This document shows, piece after piece, positions 1 to 7,819 of a stretch of 64,000 nucleotides of DNA. The notes beneath the pieces were generated by a model that made no database searches, was not told the origin of the DNA, and was given only the letters and a program-made list of their open reading frames with translations. Origin of the DNA: Dyadobacter sp. CY343 (GTDB lineage: Bacteria; Bacteroidota; Bacteroidia; Cytophagales; Spirosomataceae); NCBI RefSeq assembly GCF_021390335.1, contig NZ_JAJUXK010000001.1:1116001-1180000 (forward strand), in the 5' to 3' direction. How positions within the stretch are numbered: position 1 is the first letter of the stretch; each line of letters opens with the position of its first letter. The position numbers and the translations under genes are program-made.

Positions 1-2
1 CT

Positions 3-2906
3 GGGAATGATGGCACAGCGCGGATTACAATCAACTTTAAGCTAGGCACAAACCCCGACCTTGCATCTGTAAATGTGCAGAATCGCGTCGCGCGGGCAAC
101 TGCGCTCTTGCCGCAGGAAGTCACGCGCTCCGGTGTAACGACGGCCAAAAGCCAAAGCAGTAACCTTGTGATTTTTTCCTTATACAGCGAGAATCCCGCC
201 TATGATCAGACATTTTTGCAAAACTATGCGGAGATAAACCTGGTGCCCTTAATCAAGCGGGTATCAGGGGTTGGGGAGGCGAATGCGTTCGGACGTATGG
301 ATTATTCCATGCGGATCTGGTTGAAACCGGATGTGATGGCAACTTATGGCCTTGTCCCTTCGGATGTCAGCACTGCACTGGCAGAGCAAAATATAGAGGC
401 TGCCCCCGGTCAGTTCGGTGAACAGGGCTTGCAATCCTTTCAGTACGTGATCAAGTATTCGGGCCGGCTCAAAGATGCAGGCGAGTTTGAAGACGTGGTC
501 ATCAAGGCCACGCCAAATGGTCAGGTATTACGGCTCAAAGACATTGCCCGCGTTGAGCTGGGCGCGATGAGCTATGCCAGCAGTACGACAACCAATGGCA
601 ACCCCTCGGTAGGTGTGTCCATAAGCCAAACAGCAGGCTCCAATGCCAAGGAAGTGATTGAAGGAAGTTTGCAGGTATTGGATAACGCCGCCAAATCGTT
701 CCCTTCCGGTATCAAGTACGTCACGCTGATCAATGCAAACGATTTTCTCGATGCATCTATTGAAAAAGTAATCCATACGCTCATTGAAGCATTCATTCTG
801 GTGTTTTTAGTGGTTTTTATTTTCCTGCAAGATTTTCGATCTACGCTTATTCCCGCTATTGCTGTTCCGGTGGCTATTCTAGGCACTTTTTTCTTTCTGC
901 TGCTTTTTGGGTTCACGATTAACCTTTTGACATTGTTTGCATTGGTTCTGGCCATTGGGATTGTCGTTGATGATGCCATAGTCGTGGTGGAAGCCGTTCA
1001 TGCTAAACTGGACGAGGGATACACATCCGCGCTCAAAGCCACAAAAGACGCCATGAGTGAAATTTCGGGAGCCATCATCTCAATCACCCTTGTGATGGCG
1101 GCGGTATTTCTGCCGGTAAGTTTTATCGAAGGCTCATCCGGGGTGTTTTACAAACAATTTGGCTTGACGCTCGCCATTGCGATTATGCTCTCTGCTGTCA
1201 ATGCACTCACCCTCAGTCCAGCATTGTGCGCTATATTTTTAAAACCGCATAAAGTGGATGCAAGTCATAAAAAGAACATTTTACAACGTTTTTATGGCTG
1301 GTTCAACCGCACATTTGACAAAACAATCCAGCACTACAAGCATGCCGTTTCATTCCTGATTGCAAAAAAGTGGGCTGCGGGATTGATCATTGCCGTGTTT
1401 GCCGGCCTGTTTTATTATCTGATGCAGACCACGCCTTCTGCATTTGTACCCAATGAAGATACGGGTTCAATCATGGCCGATATTGCATTACCGCCTTCGG
1501 CATCCACGGAAAGAACAGAGGCTATTATGAAGCAGGTCGAGGCCATTGCGCGTTCGATCCCGGAAGTACAGAATATCTTAAAGATTACAGGTAGAGGCAT
1601 GATCAGCGGAGTTGGAAGCAACTATGGGATGGTTGTAATGCGGTTGAAACCCTGGGCCGAGCGGGGAGGGGAAGGTCAGGATGTGCAGGCTTTGATCGGA
1701 AAGTTGTTTGCAAAAACGGGCGGGATCAGGGATGCCAAGATCATCTTTTTTGCACCTCCGACCATTTCAGGGTTTGGCTCATCGGGCGGGTTTGAGTTTC
1801 AGTTGCAGGACAAAAGTGGAAGTGACATTGCCCTATTCTCCAAGATCGGCAATGACTTTCTGGCCGCATTAAGCAAGCGGCCTGAAATCCAGTACGCGTC
1901 CACTGCATTCAATGTGAATTTTCCGCAATACCAGATCGATGTGAATGTGGCCAAGGCGAAAGTGGCTGGCATCACTGTCAATGACATCATGAGCACGATG
2001 CAGGGCTACTATGGCGGCGTGTATGCATCTAATTTCAATCAGTTTGGAAAACAATTCCGGGTCATGTACCAGGCCGAAGCTGCTTCGCGGGCTAATCCCG
2101 AAGGGCTCAGCAACATTTATGTCCGCAATGCAAACGGCCAGATGGCGCCTATTACGGGCTTTATCACCATGAAGAGAGTGTATGGCCCTCAGTCAATTTC
2201 CAGGTTCAATTTATTCACTTCTATCGGTGTTACCGGTTCGCCTAATCCTGGGTTCAGCTCAGGCGATGCCATTGCCGCTATCCAGCAAGTGGCCGCCGAC
2301 GTACTTCCACAAGGATATGGATATGAGTTTTCAGGGATGACCAGGGAAGAGATTTCTGCTGGCGGGCAGACCGTTTTCGTTTTCATGCTGGTTATCGTTT
2401 TTGTCTATTTGCTGCTTAGCGCACAGTATGGAAGCTATATATTGCCTTTCGCGGTGCTTCTTTCCCTTCCGATCGGATTGGCAGGCACATTCCTATTCGC
2501 CAGCTTATTTGGTATCACCAATAATATTTATCTGCAAATCACACTGGTCATGCTGATAGGGCTTTTGGCAAAAAATGCAATTCTTATTGTCGAATTCGCA
2601 GTAGAACGGAGACGGCATGGGATGTCGCTGGTGGAAGCAGCTGTCGAAGGTGCACAGGCACGGTTGCGTCCGATCCTGATGACCTCTTTTGCTTTTATTC
2701 TGGGTTTGGTTCCACTCATGCTTTCAACCGGCGCAGGTGCAATTGGAAACCGGTCCATTGGTACTGGTGCCGTAGGAGGAATGCTGATAGGAACGCTCAT
2801 TGGGGTTTTTGTGATACCGGTGCTTTATATCGTATTCCAGTCTTTACAAGAAATGATCAGCGGTCCGCCCAAGCCAATTACAGAACAAGTTCAGGATGAT
2901 CATTGA
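3..2906 (+). CDS. RND efflux pump inner-membrane permease (AcrB/MexB, HAE1 type), 5' end outside window
   Basis: Proton-driven permease of a tripartite efflux pump in the inner membrane. The reading frame is open from the first bases of the window; the first visible residues match about residue 90 of AcrB-type proteins, so roughly the first tenth is missing. Visible are the porter-domain opening (LLPQEV), the transmembrane motif VVDDAIVVVE carrying the paired aspartates of the proton relay, and GLLAKNAILIVEF with the matching lysine. Length from there to the stop fits the family. The next gene, an outer-membrane factor, begins at or just after the stop, so both are one operon. The membrane-fusion partner would lie upstream. 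Substrate cannot be read from the sequence. Confidence 0.95.
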   Translation, partial: GNDGTARITINFKLGTNPDLASVNVQNRVARATALLPQEVTRSGVTTAKSQSSNLVIFSLYSENPAYDQTFLQNYAEINLVPLIKRVSGVGEANAFGRMDYSMRIWLKPDVMATYGLVPSDVSTALAEQNIEAAPGQFGEQGLQSFQYVIKYSGRLKDAGEFEDVVIKATPNGQVLRLKDIARVELGAMSYASSTTTNGNPSVGVSISQTAGSNAKEVIEGSLQVLDNAAKSFPSGIKYVTLINANDFLDASIEKVIHTLIEAFILVFLVVFIFLQDFRSTLIPAIAVPVAILGTFFFLLLFGFTINLLTLFALVLAIGIVVDDAIVVVEAVHAKLDEGYTSALKATKDAMSEISGAIISITLVMAAVFLPVSFIEGSSGVFYKQFGLTLAIAIMLSAVNALTLSPALCAIFLKPHKVDASHKKNILQRFYGWFNRTFDKTIQHYKHAVSFLIAKKWAAGLIIAVFAGLFYYLMQTTPSAFVPNEDTGSIMADIALPPSASTERTEAIMKQVEAIARSIPEVQNILKITGRGMISGVGSNYGMVVMRLKPWAERGGEGQDVQALIGKLFAKTGGIRDAKIIFFAPPTISGFGSSGGFEFQLQDKSGSDIALFSKIGNDFLAALSKRPEIQYASTAFNVNFPQYQIDVNVAKAKVAGITVNDIMSTMQGYYGGVYASNFNQFGKQFRVMYQAEAASRANPEGLSNIYVRNANGQMAPITGFITMKRVYGPQSISRFNLFTSIGVTGSPNPGFSSGDAIAAIQQVAADVLPQGYGYEFSGMTREEISAGGQTVFVFMLVIVFVYLLLSAQYGSYILPFAVLLSLPIGLAGTFLFASLFGITNNIYLQITLVMLIGLLAKNAILIVEFAVERRRHGMSLVEAAVEGAQARLRPILMTSFAFILGLVPLMLSTGAGAIGNRSIGTGAVGGMLIGTLIGVFVIPVLYIVFQSLQEMISGPPKPITEQVQDDH

Positions 2907-2926
2907 AGCGTTTTAATAGCAAGATT

Positions 2927-4324
2927 ATGTATAAAAAACATTTAAAGCGACTAGTTCTGTTTTGTCTGCTGGGTTTGCTGCTTTGCTGTTGTAACATGGT
3001 CAGACCCTACCAGAAACCGCTAACAGCACCTGATAACCTTTACCGAGATGTGGTCACGTCCGACACAAGCGGGCTCGGCCAGCTTCCCTGGAACCGGCTC
3101 TTTACCGATACGACTTTGCAAAGCCTGATAAGTCAGGGAATTAAAAACAACCTGAACCTGCAAATTGCTTATACGCGTATTGAGCAGTCCAGGGCCTACT
3201 ATGAGCAGAGTAGAGCGGCATTTTTTCCAACCGTTATCGGAGATCTTGGCGTGACGCGTTCTAAGCTTTCGGAGGCCCAGGGCTTTGGTATTAGAAACAG
3301 TGCAACCCAGTATCAGCTGGGATTATCTTCTGGCTGGGAGGCGGACATTTGGGGGAAACTACGAAGCACAAAACGCGCTAACCTAGCACTTCTATTGCAA
3401 TCGGAAGCAGGTGCGAAAGCTGTACAAACAAGCCTGGTGGCCGATATTGCCAACTATTATTATGCACTGCTAGCCTTGGATCAGCAGCTAGCCATTACAA
3501 GGCAGACTGTGTCCAATTGGGATACGACGGTGCAGACCATGCGTGAACTGAAAATAGCAGCTGTTGTTACCGAGGCGGCTGTGGTGCAAAGTGAAGCGCA
3601 GCGTTATGTAGCGGAAGTGACAATTCCTGACCTGATCCAGAGTACAAGGGAAACAGAAAACGCGCTAAGTATTCTGCTTGCGGTTCCAGCCACGTCCGTC
3701 AGACGCGGCACGCTTCGGGATCAGGATACCCTTGATGTTTTGCAAACGGGTGTTCCCGCGCTGCTGCTGGCAAATCGCCCGGATGTGCAACAGGCAGAAC
3801 TTAATTTGAGATATTATTTTGAGTTGACTAATGTGGCCAGGACTTACTTTTACCCGGCATTAACAATCTCCGGCTCGGTGGGTTATTCGGCTCTGCAACT
3901 GGAAAACTTTCTTAAACCAATCTCCCTTGCGGCCAGCATTGGTGCAGGGCTGACCCAGCCGATATTCAACAGAAGGGCCAACATCACCCGCCTGGAAGTT
4001 GCCAAGGCCCAGCAGAAGGAGGCGCTGCTCAATTTTCAGAATGTCCTGCTTACAGCCGGCCAACAAGTGTCGGATGCTATGTCGCTACACAACACTGCCC
4101 TTGATAAAATTGCGATTCGCAGCTATCAGTTGGAAGCATTGCAGAAATCGGTAAGCTATTCAGGCGAGCTGCTCCAAAACGGTTTTGCCAATTACAACGA
4201 GGTCATTACGGCCCGACAAAGTTTGTTGCAGGCGGAGCTTGGAAGCATTAATGACCAATTGCAACGATTGCAATCAGTGGTTAACTTATACAGGTCGTTG
4301 GGAGGGGGTTGGGCTAGTCCCTGA
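2927..4324 (+). CDS. Outer-membrane efflux lipoprotein (OprM/NodT/TolC family)
   Basis: Outer-membrane channel of the same RND pump. The ATG at 2927 starts a short basic stretch, a hydrophobic core and a lipobox ending in Cys20 (followed by two more cysteines), so the mature protein is probably lipidated. A TTG at 2903 overlaps the permease stop and would add eight residues; the ATG is preferred because it leaves a normal lipoprotein signal. Two OEP repeats follow (LQIAYTRIEQSRAYYEQ and the later LANRPDVQQAELNLR region), with the conserved GWEADIWGKL segment. About 465 residues, normal for the family. Confidence 0.93.
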   Translation: MYKKHLKRLVLFCLLGLLLCCCNMVRPYQKPLTAPDNLYRDVVTSDTSGLGQLPWNRLFTDTTLQSLISQGIKNNLNLQIAYTRIEQSRAYYEQSRAAFFPTVIGDLGVTRSKLSEAQGFGIRNSATQYQLGLSSGWEADIWGKLRSTKRANLALLLQSEAGAKAVQTSLVADIANYYYALLALDQQLAITRQTVSNWDTTVQTMRELKIAAVVTEAAVVQSEAQRYVAEVTIPDLIQSTRETENALSILLAVPATSVRRGTLRDQDTLDVLQTGVPALLLANRPDVQQAELNLRYYFELTNVARTYFYPALTISGSVGYSALQLENFLKPISLAASIGAGLTQPIFNRRANITRLEVAKAQQKEALLNFQNVLLTAGQQVSDAMSLHNTALDKIAIRSYQLEALQKSVSYSGELLQNGFANYNEVITARQSLLQAELGSINDQLQRLQSVVNLYRSLGGGWASP

Positions 4325-4365
4325 TCTTGTTTGGTAAATGGCTCTATAATCTTAAAATTAAAACA

Positions 4366-4941
4366 ATGATAAATAAACTATTATCCTATGCGGCCGGGTT
4401 ACAAGCCACCGGTATTAATGCTGCCCGATGGGGTATTGTGATTGTAATGTTATGGATTGGCGGTTTGAAAGCTTTTCAATATGAAGCTGCCGGCATCGTG
4501 CCGTTTGTAGCCAATAGTCCATTTATGAACTTCTTTTATAAATACGATGCGCCAGAATATAAGCAGCATATGAATAAGGAAGGTGAATTAAAGCCCGAAA
4601 ATGTCGCATGGCATCAAGCCAACCATACTTATATTTTTTCTTATGGGTTGGGCACAGTAATCATTCTGATTGGCTTTTTGGTAGCGCTGTATCCGGTATT
4701 TCCCGCAGTCTCGGCATTTGGAAGTTTTCTTGTTATCATCATGTCAATTGTCACATTGTCATTTCTGATTACCACACCTGAAACCTGGGTGCCATCACTT
4801 GGTGACGCCGAGTATGGGTTCCCTTATCTGAGTGCAGCAGGGCGACTTGTGATCAAAGATATCATCATGCTTGGCGCAGGGATTGCTACGATGGCCCAGG
4901 CCGCCAGAAAGTATTTGACCGCACAGCAAACGAGCGGATAG
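4366..4941 (+). CDS. DUF417 family (YkgB/RclC-like) inner-membrane protein
   Basis: Integral membrane protein of the YkgB/DUF417 type. Visible are the N-terminal WGIVIVMLWIGGLKAFQYEA segment, the loop VANSPFMNFFYK typical of the family, and about four hydrophobic segments, ending in a short basic tail. The ATG at 4366 is preferred over a TTG at 4327 that would add a poorly hydrophobic extension. It follows the efflux genes on the same strand by about 40 bases and may be co-transcribed. E. coli RclC of this family responds to reactive chlorine stress; whether that role holds here is not visible. Confidence 0.85.
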   Translation: MINKLLSYAAGLQATGINAARWGIVIVMLWIGGLKAFQYEAAGIVPFVANSPFMNFFYKYDAPEYKQHMNKEGELKPENVAWHQANHTYIFSYGLGTVIILIGFLVALYPVFPAVSAFGSFLVIIMSIVTLSFLITTPETWVPSLGDAEYGFPYLSAAGRLVIKDIIMLGAGIATMAQAARKYLTAQQTSG

Positions 4942-5002
4942 TAAGGCAGTTTTATCATGTAATGTTGTTCTTCAATATAAATCAACTAAACTAGATAATG
5001 TA

Positions 5003-5254
5003 ATGAACAAGTTGCTCAACCTAGTAGTTATGACAGCATTTATTGTCTCTGCCTGCAACACTTCTGAACAGTCGGATCAAGGAAAGGATAGCACGCTCAT
5101 CAGCCTTTCACCTAAAACGATGAAACAGATAGCAGTGGTAGATGAACGTTATCAGTCTTATAATGTGGAAACAGTGGAGGTAGCAGGCGGGCAGTTCTGG
5201 AAACCTTATCACTTGATGGACAGCTTGCCTGACCTGGCTGCGGGCAGAAAGTGA
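5003..5254 (+). pseudogene. N-terminal fragment of a lipoprotein, cut at a deletion scar
   Basis: Opens with a clean lipoprotein signal (MNKLLNLVVMTAFIVSAC, Cys18) and a segment, DERYQSYNVETVEVAGGQFW, that looks like the start of a longer secreted protein, possibly a glycoside hydrolase; I am not certain of the family. The frame ends after 83 residues, exactly where sequence of a different gene (a MauG-like peroxidase tail, other frame) begins. It is therefore probably the 5' stump of a larger gene. Confidence 0.6.
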
Positions 5255-5567
5255 CTCGGGGATCAACCAGGATTATGCATTCCGGACACCCACACTACGT
5301 AACCTGCGCTTTACCGCTCCTTACATGCACAGTGGCAAGTTTACTACTCTGGATCAGGTGTTGTTATTTTATGAGGATGTGGCAGGAGGCAAGATCCTGA
5401 ACCCGAATGTGAAAGCTGGCAGCATTGATTCAATCGCCACACACATGGACGTAAATTTTAAAGATATTTCAAGGATTGTCGAATTTTTGAACACGCTCAA
5501 CGATGATTCCTTTGACAAAACAATCCCTGCAACTGTACCGAGTGGTTTACCTGTGGTAGGTCTTTGA
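5241..5567 (+). pseudogene. C-terminal fragment of a MauG-like cytochrome c peroxidase
   Basis: The frame read from about 5241 gives SDSGINQDYAFRTPTLRNL, then TAPYMHSGKFTTLDQVLLFY. This is the conserved C-terminal block of di-heme cytochrome c peroxidases, including the methionine of the TAPYMHxG motif. Both CxxCH heme sites and the rest of the enzyme are absent. No start codon or signal belongs to it; an internal ATG at 5325 is a methionine within the motif. It is a relic joined to the preceding lipoprotein stump. Confidence 0.75.
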
Positions 5568-5606
5568 ACTTGAAGTTTTTTCGTCCTTGGGGTTTGATGG
5601 GACCCG

Positions 5607-5679
5607 TATGAAGGTCAAGATCAAATCATTTTGAATTTGTGTATTTAGCAGCGGTTACGGGTTGGAGCCACTTGACCCT
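5607..5679. repeat. Diverged tandem duplication of a cupin 3' end, copy A (copy B at 5857-5927)
   Basis: About 70 bases containing the last codons of the cupin on the minus strand (RVKWLQP...) and some 3' untranslated sequence recur at 5857-5927 with clear but imperfect identity. Copy B also encodes RVKWLQP in its own frame and then stops. Both copies share the block around ATGAAGGTCA at one end and GCCACTTGACCCT at the other. This is what remains when two tandem paralogs lose the DNA between the tail of one and the middle of the next. Confidence 0.65.
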
Positions 5680-5919
5680 TCCGCTAGCATGATTAGGCGT
5701 TACCGCCATTTGAACAAGGCCTTTTTCCGGTGAAGCACCGTGCCAGTGCGGCGTGTCAGGCGGACATCTCACTGCGTCACCTTTTCGAAGAACATGAATC
5801 GGCTTACCTTTTTCCTGGTAATAGCCCACACCATTTGTGTGTGCGGATTTGCCTTCTATGAAGGTCATATCTAAATCACTTTGTATTGGTATACAACAGT
5901 TGTTGTCGGTTGTAGCCAC
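5626..5919 (-). pseudogene. C-terminal half of a cupin protein (truncated)
   Basis: Reads NGVGYYQEKGKPIHVLRKGD, then CPPDTPHWHGASPEKG and VKWLQPVTAAKY, which is the second half of a small cupin of the type found beside carboxymuconolactone decarboxylases. The first metal-binding motif (HxH...E) that should precede GVGYYQ is missing. The first 30 residues of the open frame come instead from an out-of-frame copy of the gene's own tail (see the repeat). The protein can hardly hold its metal site, so it is called a broken gene. The apparent start is GTG. Confidence 0.7.
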
Positions 5920-5927
5920 TTGACCCT
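5857..5927. repeat. Diverged tandem duplication of a cupin 3' end, copy B
   Basis: Partner of the copy at 5607-5679. On the minus strand it gives RVKWLQPTTTVVYQYK and a stop; the start codon of the truncated cupin frame lies inside this copy in a shifted frame. Upstream of it, up to 6117, no gene is recognised. Confidence 0.6.
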
Positions 5928-6117
5928 ACAATCCAGTAACCTGCTTTGCTAGCTGAATCACGTTGCCGAATAGAAATGTTTGACGTCGTCGGTGCGACAG
6001 TAAAACAAGGAATAGAATTATACCGAACTTATTTTTTATTATTTCGAGTATAGGGATTAGCAGTCCAATCTTGTCTATGTAAAGTACCGGAAGTTTCGGG
6101 CGGTTCAACATAGAGAG

Positions 6118-6783
6118 ATGTCAAATGTTTATCTGAATAGTTTAGAAAATCCATTACTGGCGTGGGACGCTCATGAACCTGGACCGTCACAAACGGCAAC
6201 TGTCGTAACCGACGATGAGCGGATATTGCGCATTACTTTTCAGGAAGATCCTAAAAAAGGCTGCGATTTGCTGTTCCGGCGGTACTATATAAACCTGTGC
6301 AATCAAGCCGTCCGTTTTGTGCATTCCAAAGAGATTGCTGAGGATATTGTTTCCGAGGTCTTTACAGATTTTTGGCAGAAAGGGATCTACGAACAGATCA
6401 CGACTTCTTACCGTGCATATTTATATAAATCAATCAGGCACAGGTCGTACAATTATCTCAAATGGCAGCTGAACAAGACCGTCCCACTAGACTCCGAAGG
6501 GTTTTCCATTGTTTCCGAAACGCTTAGCCCCGACGACATTCTTCAGTATAGCGAGCTTCACCACCAGGTAGAGCTGATCGTTCAGAAATTACCACCGCAA
6601 TGCCGCCGCGCATATATCCTGAAAAGGGTGGAGGGGAAAAAATACGATGAAATAGCGACTGAGCTCGGAATCAGTGCAAAAGCAGTAGAAGCGCTTGTGA
6701 GCAGAGGTCTTGCACGACTCCGAAGCGGACTCAGGGAAAACAGGTTTTTAGAAGTGCTTATTTTCTTCTGTATGCCATTTTGA
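6118..6783 (+). CDS. ECF RNA polymerase sigma factor (Bacteroidetes family)
   Basis: Sigma-70 family factor of ECF type, 221 residues. Region 2 is seen in LLFRRYYINLCNQAVRFV and EDIVSEVFTDFW, region 4 in LPPQCRRAYILKRVEGKKYD followed by the helix-turn-helix IATELGISAKAVEALVSRG. A FecR-type anti-sigma gene follows after about 40 bases, then SusC and SusD, the usual order of a trans-envelope signalling locus. It likely drives the downstream SusCD genes when the SusC STN domain signals substrate. The gene closely resembles the sigma gene at 38244. Confidence 0.93.
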   Translation: MSNVYLNSLENPLLAWDAHEPGPSQTATVVTDDERILRITFQEDPKKGCDLLFRRYYINLCNQAVRFVHSKEIAEDIVSEVFTDFWQKGIYEQITTSYRAYLYKSIRHRSYNYLKWQLNKTVPLDSEGFSIVSETLSPDDILQYSELHHQVELIVQKLPPQCRRAYILKRVEGKKYDEIATELGISAKAVEALVSRGLARLRSGLRENRFLEVLIFFCMPF

Positions 6784-6821
6784 TCATCAAACAAAACAAT
6801 CCTAATTGAAATTATAAGTCC

Positions 6822-7814
6822 ATGGAAAATCCGGTGACAAAGCGTTTGCTATTTGATTTTTTCTCCGATAAGACAACCGTCATACAGCGAACGTTAATCG
6901 AGGAATGGTTGAGCACGGCAGAAAATCAGGAGCTGTATTACAAGTATCTGGATGAATGGGAAAGCGAGAACCCGGTGTTTCGTCCCGATTTGGACAATGC
7001 ACTGCACGCATATCAATCTCAGCTGGACGGGGCCAATGTATTCAGTGTTGAAACAGAATCTGATACTCGTCAGTTACCGGTTTGGAGTTTAAGAATTTGG
7101 CCTCGTTTTGTTGTCGCTGCAAGTGTTTTGATAGCTGCATGCTGGTTTTTTCAAAAAGATTTGATGTACGAAACTTTACAGTCGCCAGCTGGGAAAACGA
7201 GTAAATATATGCTTTCAGATGGCACTCAGGTCATTTTGAATGCGAATTCTACACTCAGGGTATCGCGTTTTGGCTTTGCTGAAGCATCCAGGGAAGTTGA
7301 GTTGGAGGGCGAAGCAGACTTTGACGTGACACATACCACCGACAATAAACGCTTCATCGTAAAAATGGGCGATAGCTATAAGATCGAAGTGCTGGGGACC
7401 AAGTTTGTTGCCTATTCCAGAGCCGCAAGGAAACGTGTACTGCTAAGTCAGGGGAAGGTAAAGCTTCAACTGCCGGCTGGTAAACAGGTTTATATGAAAC
7501 CTGGCAACTTGTTCACCTCTACCTCTACCGACACCTTCGATATCAGTGTTCCTGCCAAGCCGCAGCAGTACACCGCCTGGAAAGATCAGCTTTTTTACTT
7601 CGATGATACACCCATGCTGGAAGTGACCCGGCAGATGAAGGAGCGGTTCGATATTGATGTGCGTATAGCAGATTCCGTTCTGTTGGAAAGGCATATCGGG
7701 GGCATATACCGCGCCGAAAATCCCGACGATCTGCTCGAAATACTCACAGAATTATTGGAATTGGAAGTCGTTCAAAATCAGAATATAACTGAATTGCATA
7801 CCCAAAATAAATAA
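6822..7814 (+). CDS. FecR-type anti-sigma factor
   Basis: Inner-membrane regulator that holds the cognate ECF sigma factor and receives the signal from the periplasmic STN domain of SusC. 330 residues: a cytoplasmic N-terminal part, one membrane segment around residues 94-111, then the periplasmic FecR domain (SDGTQVILNANSTLRVSRF; REVELEGEADFDV) and a C-terminal STN-contacting region (FYFDDTPMLEVTRQMKERF). It lies 38 bases after the sigma gene and 5 bases before SusC. It resembles the FecR gene at 38945 in its N-terminal sequence. Confidence 0.92.
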   Translation: MENPVTKRLLFDFFSDKTTVIQRTLIEEWLSTAENQELYYKYLDEWESENPVFRPDLDNALHAYQSQLDGANVFSVETESDTRQLPVWSLRIWPRFVVAASVLIAACWFFQKDLMYETLQSPAGKTSKYMLSDGTQVILNANSTLRVSRFGFAEASREVELEGEADFDVTHTTDNKRFIVKMGDSYKIEVLGTKFVAYSRAARKRVLLSQGKVKLQLPAGKQVYMKPGNLFTSTSTDTFDISVPAKPQQYTAWKDQLFYFDDTPMLEVTRQMKERFDIDVRIADSVLLERHIGGIYRAENPDDLLEILTELLELEVVQNQNITELHTQNK

Positions 7815-7819
7815 TCATC

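Noticed and set aside
5926..6111. A 61-codon minus-strand frame with a hydrophobic middle
   Set aside because: No recognisable family, no conserved neighbour and it starts directly before the sigma gene on the other strand; too weak to call a gene.
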